The notes: generated from the letters alone by a model not told the origin. DNA of 64,000 nt from Nocardia vermiculata NBRC 100427 (GCF_001613265.1 NZ_BDCA01000017.1:62001-126000), one strand, 5' to 3'. Positions 16,983 through 26,325 are shown, numbered from the stretch's first letter. Numbers and translations: made by a program.

Positions 16983-17426
16983 ATGTTGGGTTGCTCCGGA
17001 CGGATTGTGGTCGGTAGTGGACATTGGAACTCTCGGTTGTGGCAGAAACTCACAGTCTCTCGGCTGTGCGGCCACAGCCTGCGGGTGACCTCCGGACAGG
17101 CTCCGTAGCCCTTGTCCCCTGGTCGGGTACCACCAGAGACTCCGCAGTACCGAGCGCTACAGTACCGACAGCGGCTACGCAAATGCCGAAGACACTCGCG
17201 GGAACAGCGTACGCGACACGACTGACGCCGAGCAACACGGGGCCGCGCCCGCACCCCGATCCCCCGTTCGGCGCTGAACGACGTTCCCGTGCAGTGTAGT
17301 ACCGAACTCCGCTGCTGTGGCAGCGATCACCCGAAGTCGATCACCCGAAGTTCCGGCCGCCGTCCGGCCACACTTCGGCTGCACTGCCTCGGCCGCAACC
17401 TCACGTCGGTGCCATACGCTGCGAGC
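16983..17426. other. Divergent promoter region of rpsA and a methyltransferase gene
   Basis: About 440 bases between rpsA (minus) and the methyltransferase (plus), including the alternative rpsA start at 17024. It contains several short inverted repeats in 17070-17200 (for example around GGCTGTGCGGCCACAGCC at 17074-17091), which may fold in the rpsA leader. No coding frame is convincing. Confidence 0.4.
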
Positions 17427-18320
17427 ATGCCCGACCTCCAGCACCCGGTGGGCGCCCACCCGAGCGCCGCCGACGATCGCCATGCCCACGCCGAAGCCGT
17501 GCTCGGCACCGCACGCGTCACCCGCACCACGATCGATTCGGCGGCCAGCGAGCGCGCGAACCGCCGGTGGTGGGATGCCGATGCCGGGCAGTATCACGAC
17601 ACGCACGCCGACTTCCTCGGCGTCGACTCCGAGACCGGGGAATTCGTCTGGTGCCCGGAGGGACTGCACGAGGGCGACTGGCGACTCCTCGGCGAGGTGG
17701 CCGGCAAGCGGGTCCTCGAGATCGGCTGCGGATCGGCCCCGTGCTCACGATGGCTGGCCGGACAGGGCGCCCACCCGGTCGGTCTGGACGTGTCGCGCGC
17801 CATGCTCGATCGTGGCCGCGCCGCCATGGCGCGCGGCGGGCCGCAGGTGCCGCTGGTGCAGGCCGGTGCCGAGGCGCTGCCCTTCGCGGCGGAGTCGTTC
17901 GATCTGGCGTGCTCGGCGTTCGGGGCCGTCCCGTTCGTCGCCGACGCCGCGGGCGTGATGCGGGAGGTGGCGCGGGTCCTGCGCCCGGGCGGCCGCTGGG
18001 TCTTCTCGGTCAATCACCCGATGCGCTGGATCTTCCCCGACGATCCGGGACCCGACGGGCTGTACGCCACGATTCCCTACTTCGACCGCACCCCCTATGT
18101 CGAACTCGACGAGCACGACGAGCCGATCTACGTCGAACACCATCGCACCGTCGGTGACCGGGTCCGCGACATCGTCGGCGCGGGCCTGGTCCTACTCGAC
18201 GTCATCGAGCCCGAATGGCCGGAGTGGCTGGAACGCGAATGGGGTCAGTGGAGCCCGCTACGCGGTGAGATATTCCCCGGCACAGCGATTTTCGTCACCG
18301 AGAAGCCGCCGCGGCGCTAG
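17427..18320 (+). CDS. Class I SAM-dependent methyltransferase
   Basis: A 297-residue methyltransferase with a clear Rossmann core: motif I VLEIGCGSAPCSRWL (about residue 96), the acidic LDVS end of strand 2, and motif VMREVARVLRPGGRWVFSVNHP. The N-terminal WWDADAGQYHD...GDSETGEF-like segment is characteristic of a large actinobacterial subgroup of unknown substrate. The start ATG 17427 follows only a weak GCGAG; the frame is open further upstream without a better site. The last 26 bases overlap the 3' end of the opposing gene. Confidence 0.85.
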   Translation: MPDLQHPVGAHPSAADDRHAHAEAVLGTARVTRTTIDSAASERANRRWWDADAGQYHDTHADFLGVDSETGEFVWCPEGLHEGDWRLLGEVAGKRVLEIGCGSAPCSRWLAGQGAHPVGLDVSRAMLDRGRAAMARGGPQVPLVQAGAEALPFAAESFDLACSAFGAVPFVADAAGVMREVARVLRPGGRWVFSVNHPMRWIFPDDPGPDGLYATIPYFDRTPYVELDEHDEPIYVEHHRTVGDRVRDIVGAGLVLLDVIEPEWPEWLEREWGQWSPLRGEIFPGTAIFVTEKPPRR

Positions 18321-19050
18321 CTCGCGCAGCTCGCGGCAGCGGCGGCGGGGTCACCGGTTCCGGCTGCACAGCTACGGGGCGGGCCGGGATCGGGGTCGTC
18401 GCGCCGGGATCGGTCGCCACCGCTGCCGGCTTCGCGGCCCCGGCCGACCGCACCGCGCCGGCGGGCCCGGTGAACGGCGGCAGCGCCGCGAAGCGCGGAT
18501 CGATGCGCGCGGTGCGGCTCAGGTGCGAGATCCAGCGCCGCGCCCGCGACAGCGGATGATTGGGGAACTGCGAATCCCACCGCGCATCGTCGGCGACGTT
18601 GTAGGGCAGCTTGCCCTTGACCCCGGGCGCATAGGGGTGCGGGGGGAACATGTTGGCGAATCCGACCTTCGGTACCACCGCGGCTTCCCGCACCCCGGAA
18701 CGGCCGGTCTCGGGGCACATGATCTTCACGATCGCACTGCAGCTCGCCTTGGGCACGATGATCCCCGCGGTGAAGCCCAGGCCGGTCTCCTGATCGGCCA
18801 GTGGGAACTTCTCCAGGCGCAGCAGCGCGGGCTGGGAGTCCACCGTGAGGGTGTGAGCTTCGATCAGGCAGCCGAACTCGGCCTGGAGTTCGGTCAGCCG
18901 GCGGCGCATCGTGTCGATGTCGGCGAGCGGGGCGGGTAAGTCCGGAACCAGATCGATATAGCTCAACGTGACGATGTCACGAGTGGCGGGATTCCCCCAC
19001 GTGGACTGGTCGAGCTGCTGTAATCCCCCGGTTTCGAACACGATTGGCAC
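18295..19050 (-). CDS. Conserved-looking hypothetical protein with Pro/Ala-rich tail
   Basis: 251 residues, unrecognised. An ordered-looking N-terminal 180 residues (starting MPIVFETGGLQQLDQ, with LGFTAGIIVPKASC and an aromatic/proline patch NMFPPHPYAPG) is followed by about 70 disordered residues rich in Ala, Pro and Val. No signal peptide or membrane segment. GTG start at 19050. Codon use and third-position GC match the neighbours, so I take it as a real gene. Its 3' end overlaps the opposing methyltransferase by 26 bases. Confidence 0.7.
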   Translation of the reverse strand: MPIVFETGGLQQLDQSTWGNPATRDIVTLSYIDLVPDLPAPLADIDTMRRRLTELQAEFGCLIEAHTLTVDSQPALLRLEKFPLADQETGLGFTAGIIVPKASCSAIVKIMCPETGRSGVREAAVVPKVGFANMFPPHPYAPGVKGKLPYNVADDARWDSQFPNHPLSRARRWISHLSRTARIDPRFAALPPFTGPAGAVRSAGAAKPAAVATDPGATTPIPARPVAVQPEPVTPPPLPRAARASAAAASR

Positions 19051-19147
19051 CCATCCAAGCTACCCATCTGTGATCTTTTCGCACATCCTGTCGCGTTTTG
19101 TATTCAAGGCGTGATCGAGTGGTAATAAATACCCAGGTAACAGGGTG

Positions 19148-19330
19148 TCAGGTTTGTTCTTCGTCCCCGGTGCGACGCGGGGAACGACCCGCCTGCTCGA
19201 GTGCTCTACGCAGGGCGTACTCGATCTGGGCGTTGATGCTGCGCAGATCGTCGGCCGCCCACTTGGCAACGGCCTCGTGGACGGCCGGATCGAGCCGCAC
19301 GAGCACCTTCTTCGGCTCGCGCTTGACCAT
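19148..19330 (-). CDS. Ribbon-helix-helix (Arc/CopG-like) DNA-binding protein
   Basis: 60 residues, opening MVKREPKKVLVRLDPAVHEAVAKWAADDLRS: a short basic beta-strand (KKVLVRL) followed by two amphipathic helices, the ribbon-helix-helix pattern used by antitoxins and small repressors. Its ATG overlaps the stop of the upstream SPFH gene (ATGA), so the two are co-translated. No toxin gene is adjacent, which argues against a classical toxin-antitoxin pair; autoregulation of the SPFH operon is a reasonable guess. The frame is open upstream to 19384, but the overlap favours 19330. Confidence 0.78.
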   Translation of the reverse strand: MVKREPKKVLVRLDPAVHEAVAKWAADDLRSINAQIEYALRRALEQAGRSPRRTGDEEQT

Positions 19331-20271
19331 CAGGAGTACAGGGTTCCGGTGTTGACGACCGGCTGCGTGGAACGATCCCCGCACAGCACCACCAGCAGGT
19401 TCGACACCATCGCCGCTCGGCGTTCCTCGTCGAGCTCGACCATGCCTTCGTCGGTCAGCCGCTGCAGCGCCATACCCACCATGCCGACCGCACCCTCGAC
19501 GATCCGGCTGCGCGCGGCGACCACCTGAGCGGCCTGCTGACGCACCAGCATGGCCTGGGCGATCTCGGGCGCGTAGGCCAGGTGGGTGATGCGGGCTTCG
19601 ATGATCTCGATCCCCGCCAGCGCGGTGCGCTCACGCAGTTCGACGGTGAGCTCCTCGGCGACCTCGGCTCCGTCCCGCAGACTGGTGCGGGCCGGCTCGG
19701 CGACCGGGGCGGCGGATCCAGCAGTTCCCGCATGCAGCGCGGGCGCCGCGTCGGGGGTCGCATCGTAGGGATGCACCGTGGCCAGATGCCGCACCGCGGC
19801 CTCGGACTGGGTCTGCACGTACTCCTCGTAGTCGTCCACGGCGAACGCGGATTTGAAGCTGTCCACGACCTGGTAGACGACCACGGCCGCGATCTCGACG
19901 GGATTGCCGTCGGAATCGTTGACCTTCAGCTTCTGCGTCTCGAAGTTGCGTACCCGCAACGAAATTCGACGGCGCACGGTGAGGGGAACTACCCAGAAGA
20001 AGCCGGGCTCACTTACCGAGCCGATGTAGCGGCCGAAGAACTGCAGCACCTTGGCTTCGTTCGGGCTCACCGCGACCAGACCGGTCAGCAGCACCACAGC
20101 GATGCCCAGAATTACGAAACCGGCCACACATCCGACCACGACCCCGACACCACCCCCCTGCTTCGCCGAGGCGGCCGCGGCGATACCGCCGATCAAGCCC
20201 GCGGCACCGACCACCAGCAGCACCAGCAGCATCAAGAACCCGTTCAGCCGGAAGGCCGGACGCAATGTCAT
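19330..20271 (-). CDS. SPFH/Band 7 domain membrane protein
   Basis: A 313-residue stomatin/prohibitin-like protein, likely a membrane scaffold. Two hydrophobic segments (about residues 10-35 and 43-67) precede the SPFH domain, which has VSPNEAKVLQFFGRYIG, a GFFWVVPL segment and RVRNFETQKLKVNDSDGNPVEI. The C-terminal region is alpha-helical with AQAMLVRQQAAQVVAARSRIVEGAV, the family's coiled-coil. A Pro/Ala-rich insertion of about 30 residues interrupts the SPFH fold. ATG at 20271 is preceded by GAGGA. Translationally coupled to the ribbon-helix-helix gene. Confidence 0.88.
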   Translation of the reverse strand: MTLRPAFRLNGFLMLLVLLVVGAAGLIGGIAAAASAKQGGGVGVVVGCVAGFVILGIAVVLLTGLVAVSPNEAKVLQFFGRYIGSVSEPGFFWVVPLTVRRRISLRVRNFETQKLKVNDSDGNPVEIAAVVVYQVVDSFKSAFAVDDYEEYVQTQSEAAVRHLATVHPYDATPDAAPALHAGTAGSAAPVAEPARTSLRDGAEVAEELTVELRERTALAGIEIIEARITHLAYAPEIAQAMLVRQQAAQVVAARSRIVEGAVGMVGMALQRLTDEGMVELDEERRAAMVSNLLVVLCGDRSTQPVVNTGTLYS

Positions 20272-20320
20272 GACATCCTCCCAATATCGAAGTGATATCA
20301 CGACGATAGCTCGAGATCGG

Positions 20321-21700
20321 CTATCCGTCGAGTCCCCCGGTCCGGGACGGCGTGATGTTGCGGTTGTAGCGGAACAGATTCGCGGGGTCCGACTGCGCTT
20401 TCAGGTCCCGCAGGCGCGCATAGGTGTCCGCGGCGTACCCGGCGCGGGTCTGCGCTCGGCCCGACCAGTCACCGGCTCCGTAGAGGAAGTTGAGGTGATG
20501 GCCGATCGTCCACGGCGCCAAGGTCTTCGCGACCTGTGCGTGACAGTCGCGCACCCCGGGTGCGTCCGGCGCGGTGATCACCCGCGCGTTGTACGCCGCG
20601 TCGCGGTGGTCCACCGCGATTCCGGCCGGACCGGGCCGGCGCAGCGCACCGCCGAGATGACGGAAACCGGCCACCGCGGCCACGGGCGCCTCGGGACCGG
20701 TGCTGTCCAGGAAGGCCGCGGACGCATCCGCCGTCAGATCCGACAGCAGCGCGTTGGTCGCGGTGTATGCGTGCGGGAACGGCGGATCGCGATAGATGCT
20801 GTGGGTATCGCCGTAGGGCATCGTGCGCAGATCGTCGGTGAGGCGCTCGCCGACCTCGCGCAGCGGCCGGACCAGGTGCGCCCCCGCCTCGGCCGACCCC
20901 AGGTAGGCGATATTGATCGTCGCGAGGTAGCGGCCGCGCAGCGGTTCCGGCAGCGCCTCGACATCGGGCATCGTCATCATGGTGATCGCCGAGGTCATCT
21001 CCTCCGGAACATCGACGGTCCACTGCCGCCACGCCTCCAGCGCCGGTTCCACCAGGGCACTGCCGAACACGAGCGTTCCCCCGTAGACCTCGGTGATCGG
21101 AAACAGGTCGACTTCCATCGCGGTGACCACTCCGAAGTTTCCTCCGGAACCCAATGCGGCACCGAACAAGTCGTCTTTCGGTCCGAGTACTCGCAAGCGC
21201 CCGTCGGCGGTGACCAGTTCCAGCGAGCGCACATGGTCGGCGGCGTAGCCGAAGGTGCGGGCCAGAATGCCGAGGCCGCCACCGAGGTGGTACCCGACTA
21301 CGCCCACCGACGGCGCGGAGCCGTTCAGCGGTGCGAGCCCATGCGCCACGGCAGCGGAGATCAGCGCCTCCGCCCGGACCCCGGCACCGACCCGCGCGGT
21401 CCGGGCCACCGGATCGATACGCACCTCGTCCATGCGACGGGTACTGATCAGCACCCCGCCGTCGGCGGCCACCGACAACCCGTGCCCGGTGGCCTGTACC
21501 GCAATCGGAATCCGGTAGCGGGCAGCGTATTCCACGGTGGCACGCACGTCTTCGGCGTGCCGGGCACCGATGACCAGATCCGGACGATGGGTGTAGGCGG
21601 TCTGGAAGCCGGCAACTTCGGCGTCGTAGCCGGGGTCGCCGGGTTCGAAGACCGGACCGGTGACCGCGGGACGTTCGGTGGGGAAGGTCGAATTCGTCAT
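20321..21700 (-). CDS. FAD-linked oxidase of the berberine-bridge type
   Basis: 459-residue secreted-type or cytosolic flavoprotein oxidase. It has a PCMH FAD-binding domain (IPIAVQATGHG, then SVGVVGYHLGGGLGILARTFG) and a C-terminal BBE motif (YARLRDLKAQSDPANLFRYNRNI). The His of the ATGHG motif is the usual covalent FAD site; the second attachment Cys of bicovalent members is absent from the GGGLG region, so a single covalent link is likely. No signal peptide. Substrate unknown. It diverges from a LysR regulator that probably controls it. Start ATG 21700 chosen by family N-terminus; upstream ATGs at 21721 and 21766 are alternatives. Confidence 0.85.
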   Translation of the reverse strand: MTNSTFPTERPAVTGPVFEPGDPGYDAEVAGFQTAYTHRPDLVIGARHAEDVRATVEYAARYRIPIAVQATGHGLSVAADGGVLISTRRMDEVRIDPVARTARVGAGVRAEALISAAVAHGLAPLNGSAPSVGVVGYHLGGGLGILARTFGYAADHVRSLELVTADGRLRVLGPKDDLFGAALGSGGNFGVVTAMEVDLFPITEVYGGTLVFGSALVEPALEAWRQWTVDVPEEMTSAITMMTMPDVEALPEPLRGRYLATINIAYLGSAEAGAHLVRPLREVGERLTDDLRTMPYGDTHSIYRDPPFPHAYTATNALLSDLTADASAAFLDSTGPEAPVAAVAGFRHLGGALRRPGPAGIAVDHRDAAYNARVITAPDAPGVRDCHAQVAKTLAPWTIGHHLNFLYGAGDWSGRAQTRAGYAADTYARLRDLKAQSDPANLFRYNRNITPSRTGGLDG

Positions 21701-21744
21701 ACCGACCACACTGCCGCTCATATGACGAGAAGTGAAACAGATAG

Positions 21745-21762
21745 TTCTTCTGGATACTAGAA
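21745..21762. promoter_or_regulatory. Candidate LysR-type operator in the divergent promoter
   Basis: TTCT-N10-AGAA inverted repeat in the 71-bp gap between the oxidase and its divergent LysR gene, ten bases before the regulator's ATG. LysR sites are usually T-N11-A interrupted dyads; this is compatible but short. Confidence 0.35.
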
Positions 21763-21771
21763 TCAACAGTT

Positions 21772-22683
21772 ATGGAACTGCGGCAGTTGCGCTACTTCGT
21801 CACGGTCGTCGAGGAGGCGAATTTCACCCGGGCCGCACAGCGGCTGCATCTGGCACAGCCGGGCCTGTCGGCCCAGATCCGGCAGCTGGAACGCGAACTG
21901 GGCCAGCCGCTCCTGGATCGCTCGGGCCGTTCCGTCACCACGACGGCGGCGGGCGCCGCCGTCCTCCCGCACGCCCGCGCCGCATTGGAAGCAGCACAAC
22001 GTGTGTCACACACCGTGGACGAATTCACCGGGCTGCTGCGCGGGCAGGTGCGGATCGGGCTCATCTCCGGTGCCGCCACCGAGGAGTTCGACGTCGCCAC
22101 GGTGCTGGCGGCCTTCCACCACGATCATCCGCAGGTCGGTATCAGTCTCACCGAGGACACCACCGATCGGATGCTCGCCGCGGTGGCGCGCGGCGCGCTC
22201 GATATCGCCCTGGTCGGACTGACCGGCGCGGCACTGGATGCGACCTTCGGCGTCGACATCGTCTTCGACACCCGACTGTGCGCCGCCGTCGCCCGTGACG
22301 ACGAGGAATTCGGATCCCGCATCGCGGCGGCACAGCTGCGCGATCGCCCCCTGATCTGCCTGCCACGCGGCACCGGCATTCGCGGCGTATTCGAACGAGC
22401 CTGTGCCACCGTCGGATTCGAACCACGGATCGACTTCGAAGCCGCCGCACCCCCGCTGTTGATCCAACTGGCTGCCGGCGGCCTCGGCATCGCCGTGGTA
22501 CCGGCCCTGACCGATGCCGACGCCGCGGCGGCCGGAGTGCGCCTGGTCGAGATCACCGACCCCGAGATCCGCGGACAGCTCGCCCTGGTGTGGCGCAACG
22601 ACCGGGCGCCGGCGCCGGCGGCGAAAGTACTGCTGGGTCAGCTCCGTATCGCCCTCGGCCAGTGGGCAACCGCGCCGGAATGA
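21772..22683 (+). CDS. LysR-family transcriptional regulator
   Basis: 303 residues. N-terminal winged HTH with the family consensus (MELRQLRYFVTVVEEANFTRAAQRLHLAQPGLSAQI... compressed here to its first part), and a periplasmic-binding-like effector domain from about residue 90. Position, divergent from the FAD oxidase, is the classical LysR arrangement in which the regulator activates its neighbour in response to a substrate and represses itself. The downstream SDR gene is on the same strand 129 bases later and may be a second target. Confidence 0.9.
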   Translation: MELRQLRYFVTVVEEANFTRAAQRLHLAQPGLSAQIRQLERELGQPLLDRSGRSVTTTAAGAAVLPHARAALEAAQRVSHTVDEFTGLLRGQVRIGLISGAATEEFDVATVLAAFHHDHPQVGISLTEDTTDRMLAAVARGALDIALVGLTGAALDATFGVDIVFDTRLCAAVARDDEEFGSRIAAAQLRDRPLICLPRGTGIRGVFERACATVGFEPRIDFEAAAPPLLIQLAAGGLGIAVVPALTDADAAAAGVRLVEITDPEIRGQLALVWRNDRAPAPAAKVLLGQLRIALGQWATAPE

Positions 22684-22812
22684 GGTGGGGCACTCCCTGC
22701 CGCTCGGCTGTGGCCGGTATCGAGGCCGCGACACATCCCCGCCTCTGGGAGCACGTCAAGATCGAATACGTTTCCACCACCCATCCCTCGTCGTCCCAGG
22801 AGGAAATTCGCA

Positions 22813-23649
22813 ATGAGCACCACCAAGGTTTGGCTGGTCACCGGCGCGAGCAGCGGTTTCGGCCGTGCCATCGCCGAGGATGCGGCCGCATCCGGCGATA
22901 TCGTCGTCGCTGTCGCCCGCCGCACCGCCGCATTGGCCGACCTGGTCACCGCCCATCCGGGCCGGGTCGAGGCGATCGCACTCGATGTCACCGATACCGA
23001 ACGCACTTCCGCCGTGGTCGCCGAGGTGATCGCTCGCCACGGCCGGATCGATGTGCTGGTGAACAATGCCGGCCGCACTCAGGTCGGTGCGGTGGAGGAA
23101 ACCACGGACGCGGAGCTGCGCGAGCTGTTCGACCTGCACGTCTTCGGGCCCGCCGCGCTGACCCGCGCAGTGCTGCCGCAGATGCGCGCGCAGGGCAGCG
23201 GCGCGGTAGTCATGATGAGCAGTGTGGGTGGGCAGGCCTCCTTTGCGGGCTTCTCCGCCTACAGCGCTACCAAATTCGCGCTGGAGGGATTGTCGGAGGC
23301 CCTGGCCGACGAGGTCGCACCGTTCGGGATCCGAGTACTCGTCGTGGAACCCGGAGCCTTCCGCACCGGCCTGTTCGGCACCGGCGCAGCATATTTCAGC
23401 GCCGAGTCAGAGGTGTACGCCGACACCTCGGGCAGGACCCGGCGCATGATCGAGGGCGGCGACGGCACCCAGCCGGGCGATCCGGCCAAGGCGGCCACGG
23501 CCATCCGCGCCGCACTGGAGGCCGAGCGCACGCCGCTACGCCTGCCGTTGGGCGCCGACGCGGTCGACACTGTCCTCGATCATCTCGACACCGTGCGCCA
23601 CGACCTCCTCACCTGGGAGAAGGTTTCGCGCGCAACGTCGTTCGAGTAG
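22813..23649 (+). CDS. Short-chain dehydrogenase/reductase
   Basis: Classical SDR of 278 residues. Cofactor motif TGASSGFG (10-17), NNAG at about 84-87, catalytic Ser in MSSVGG and YSATK (Tyr/Lys pair at about 153-157). The residue pattern after strand 2 (VARRTAAL) suggests NADP(H). AGGAGG with 8-nt spacing supports the ATG. It resembles oxidoreductases often annotated as retinol-dehydrogenase-like, but the substrate cannot be told. It converges with the amino-acid transporter genes. Confidence 0.88.
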   Translation: MSTTKVWLVTGASSGFGRAIAEDAAASGDIVVAVARRTAALADLVTAHPGRVEAIALDVTDTERTSAVVAEVIARHGRIDVLVNNAGRTQVGAVEETTDAELRELFDLHVFGPAALTRAVLPQMRAQGSGAVVMMSSVGGQASFAGFSAYSATKFALEGLSEALADEVAPFGIRVLVVEPGAFRTGLFGTGAAYFSAESEVYADTSGRTRRMIEGGDGTQPGDPAKAATAIRAALEAERTPLRLPLGADAVDTVLDHLDTVRHDLLTWEKVSRATSFE

Positions 23650-23668
23650 GACGGACCCCCGGCCCCAA

Positions 23669-24460
23669 TCACAGGATTCGAGACAGAAAGGCACGGGTGC
23701 GCTCGTGTTGCGGGCTCGTCAGCACCGTGTCCGGGGGCCCCGCCTCCACGACTACTCCGCCGTCCATGAACACCAGTTGATCGGCGACCTCACGGGCGAA
23801 TCCCATCTCGTGGGTGACGACCACCATCGTCATTCCGGAACGAGCCAGTTCCCGCATCACCGACAGCACCTCACCGACCAGTTCCGGGTCCAGTGCCGAG
23901 GTGGGCTCGTCGAACAGCATCAGCTTGGGGTCCATCGCGAGGGCGCGGGCGATCGCGACCCGCTGCTGCTGACCACCCGACAGCTGCACCGGATACGCGT
24001 CGGTCTTGTCGGCCAGGCCCACCCGATCCAGCAGTTCTCGCGCTCGCAACAGCGCCGCCGACTTGGCGACCTTCTTCACCCTGGTGGGCGCTTCGATCAC
24101 ATTCGCCAGGACGGTGCGGTGCGGGAACAGGTTGAAGTGCTGGAAGACCATGCCGATATCGCGCCGCTGCCGGGCCGATTCACGCGGATGCAATTCGTAG
24201 AGTTTGCCGCCTCGTTCGCGATAGCCGACCAGTTCGCCGTCAACGTACAGCCGTCCGGCGTTCACCTGCTCCAGGTGATTGATGCAGCGCAGGAACGTCG
24301 ACTTACCGGAACCGGACGGGCCGACCAGGCACATCACCTGCCCGCGCGCCACCTCCAGTGAGACGCCTCGGAGCACCCGCAGATCGCCGAAGTTCTTGCA
24401 TACCTGCTCGGCCCGGATCATCGGTACGTCGGTCGATGCGGTGGCCGTTTCCGAGGTCAT
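23669..24460 (-). CDS. Polar amino-acid ABC transporter, ATP-binding protein
   Basis: 263-residue GlnQ/HisP-type ATPase that powers import. Walker A GPSGSGKST, Q-loop FQHFNLFPH, signature LSGGQQQR, Walker B LMLFDEPTSALD and switch His in THEMGF are all present. The open frame runs further upstream, but ATG 24460 overlaps the permease stop by four bases (ATGA), which fixes the start and indicates coupling. A YRERGGKLYELHPRE insertion after the Walker A region is typical of the family. Confidence 0.93.
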   Translation of the reverse strand: MTSETATASTDVPMIRAEQVCKNFGDLRVLRGVSLEVARGQVMCLVGPSGSGKSTFLRCINHLEQVNAGRLYVDGELVGYRERGGKLYELHPRESARQRRDIGMVFQHFNLFPHRTVLANVIEAPTRVKKVAKSAALLRARELLDRVGLADKTDAYPVQLSGGQQQRVAIARALAMDPKLMLFDEPTSALDPELVGEVLSVMRELARSGMTMVVVTHEMGFAREVADQLVFMDGGVVVEAGPPDTVLTSPQHERTRAFLSRIL

Positions 24461-25413
24461 TTCCCCGCCTCCGTGATGTTCTGTGCGGTCGCCAGGGCGC
24501 GCAACTGGCGCGGGGTCGGATTCCGGGTCGCGCCTCGCGAGTAGTACCGCTCCAGATAGAACTGGCCGATCATCAGAATGCTCGTGATCGCCAGGTACCA
24601 AGTGGCGCTGACCAGCAGCAACGGAATCGGCTGGAAGTTGATGCCGTAGATGTCGCGGGCGCGGCCGTACAGATCGGTGGTCAGCGGGATCGCGGCCACC
24701 AGCGAGGTCGTCTTCAGCATGGAGATCAGCTCGTTGCCGGTGGGCGGGATGATCACTCGCATGGCCTGCGGCAGCACCGTGCGCCGCATCGTCTGCCCCC
24801 ACGACATCCCCAGCGCCACCGACGCCTCGCGCTGTCCCTCGTCCACCGAGTTCACCCCGGCACGCACGATCTCGGCCATATACGCGGCCTCGTTGAGACC
24901 CAAGCCGATCATCGCGAACAGGAACGGCTGCGACCAGTCCTGCACGTCCCAGTGCACGACAGCGGGTCCGCCGAACGGGATACCCAGCTGAACGGTCTGA
25001 TACAGCGACGGGACCAGGCCCCAGAAGACGAGTTGGATATACACGGGAGTGCCACGGAAGATCCACAGATACACCCAGGACACCGCACGCAGCACCGGGT
25101 TCGGTGACAGCCGCATCATCGCCAGCAGTACGCCGAGGATCACGCCGATCACCATCGACAGCACCGTCAATTCGAGGGTGACCAGTGCCCCCTCGGAGAT
25201 CCGCCGATCGAACAGGTACTTCCAGTAGGTGCCCCAGCGATAGGCCGGATTCGTGGCGGCGCCGTACACGAACAGTCCGAGCAGCACCAGCAGCACCGCC
25301 GCGGCGATCCAGCGTCCCGGGCGGCGCAGTGGCACCGCCTCGATCGTCTCGGGTTCCGACGGCGGAGGAGGGTTCTCGGGTGTCTCACCCGTGCCGGATA
25401 CAGCGGATGCCAT
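24457..25413 (-). CDS. Polar amino-acid ABC transporter, permease
   Basis: HisM/GlnP-type permease of 318 residues. A Pro/Glu-rich N-terminus leads to a membrane segment at about 36-54, then the permease core with at least four more segments. The EAA loop that contacts the ATPase is clear (GQREASVALGMSWGQTMRRTVLPQA). Only one permease gene is present, so a homodimer is likely. Encoded between the binding protein and the ATPase. Confidence 0.92.
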   Translation of the reverse strand: MASAVSGTGETPENPPPPSEPETIEAVPLRRPGRWIAAAVLLVLLGLFVYGAATNPAYRWGTYWKYLFDRRISEGALVTLELTVLSMVIGVILGVLLAMMRLSPNPVLRAVSWVYLWIFRGTPVYIQLVFWGLVPSLYQTVQLGIPFGGPAVVHWDVQDWSQPFLFAMIGLGLNEAAYMAEIVRAGVNSVDEGQREASVALGMSWGQTMRRTVLPQAMRVIIPPTGNELISMLKTTSLVAAIPLTTDLYGRARDIYGINFQPIPLLLVSATWYLAITSILMIGQFYLERYYSRGATRNPTPRQLRALATAQNITEAGK

Positions 25414-25419
25414 ACGTAC

Positions 25420-26325
25420 TCAGCCTTTCGCACCGTTGATCGAGGCGGTGGTGATCGCGCCGTCCTGCACACCCCAATTCCGGGCGATATCGAGGTAGGC
25501 GCCGGAATCGATCAGATGTTGCAGCGCGGCCTGCAGAACCGGCGCCAGCGGTGAGCCCTTCGCCACCGGCCAGCCGTAGGGTTCGGCCGAGAACAGCGGG
25601 CCGGCGAGCTCGATGGTGTCGGCATTGCGTTTAACGGCGTAGGCGGTCACCGGGGAGTCGGCCGATGCGGCGTCGACCTGGCCCAGGACCAGGGCGGTGG
25701 CGGCGGCGCTCTGCTCGTCGTAGGCCATCTTCTGGATCGGTGCTTTCCCGGCGTCGACACAGGCCCGGGATTTGGCCGGAATCTCCTCGATGTCCTCGAC
25801 CGTGGTCCGCTGTACGGCGACCTTCTTGCCGCACGCGTTGTTCGGATCGATCGGGTGCCCCTTGCGCTGGGCCCATTGGATTCCGGCGGAGAAGTAGTCG
25901 ACGAAATCGACCGTCTCCTCCCGGATGCGGTTGTCGGTGAACGAGGACATGCCCACGTCGATGGTTCCGGCCTCGACCTGCGGAATGATCTTCTCGAAAT
26001 CGGCTTCCCGGTACTCGGCCCGCACCCCTAGTACCGCCGCCACCGCATCCATCAGATCCACATCGAATCCGATGATCTCGCCGGTGTGCGGATCGCGGTA
26101 CTCGTTCGGTTGATAGGGCACGTTCACGCCCACCACCAGCCGTCGGGCCGCCGCGATCGGCGGCGGTAGCTGCGCCGCGATCGCCTCGACCTTCGCCACG
26201 GCCACCTTCGGCACCTTCGGCGACTCGTCGTCGGTGTTGTCCACACATCCGGCGAGCACCGTGGTCCCGAGCAGGATCACCGCGGCCCACAGCACGATCC
26301 CGCGGACACCGAGCCGACCGGACAC
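25420..26325 (-). CDS. Amino-acid-binding lipoprotein of the ABC transporter
   Basis: Family 3 solute-binding protein, about 301 residues. A hydrophobic signal ends in the lipobox LAGC (about residues 23-26). The ligand-binding fold shows VVGVNVPYQPNEYRDPHTGEI-like opening, GFDVDLMDAVAAVLG, and DVGMSSFTDNRIREETVDF. GTG at 26325 is preceded by GGAAGGGG; GTG 26328 or upstream ATG 26433 are alternatives. It is the first gene of the three-gene transporter operon, six bases before the permease. The amino acid is not predictable; polar or acidic substrates are usual. Confidence 0.9.
   Translation of the reverse strand: MSGRLGVRGIVLWAAVILLGTTVLAGCVDNTDDESPKVPKVAVAKVEAIAAQLPPPIAAARRLVVGVNVPYQPNEYRDPHTGEIIGFDVDLMDAVAAVLGVRAEYREADFEKIIPQVEAGTIDVGMSSFTDNRIREETVDFVDYFSAGIQWAQRKGHPIDPNNACGKKVAVQRTTVEDIEEIPAKSRACVDAGKAPIQKMAYDEQSAAATALVLGQVDAASADSPVTAYAVKRNADTIELAGPLFSAEPYGWPVAKGSPLAPVLQAALQHLIDSGAYLDIARNWGVQDGAITTASINGAKG

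Noticed and set aside
19148..20271. Toxin-antitoxin pair (ribbon-helix-helix as antitoxin)
   Set aside because: The partner is an SPFH membrane protein, not a toxin.
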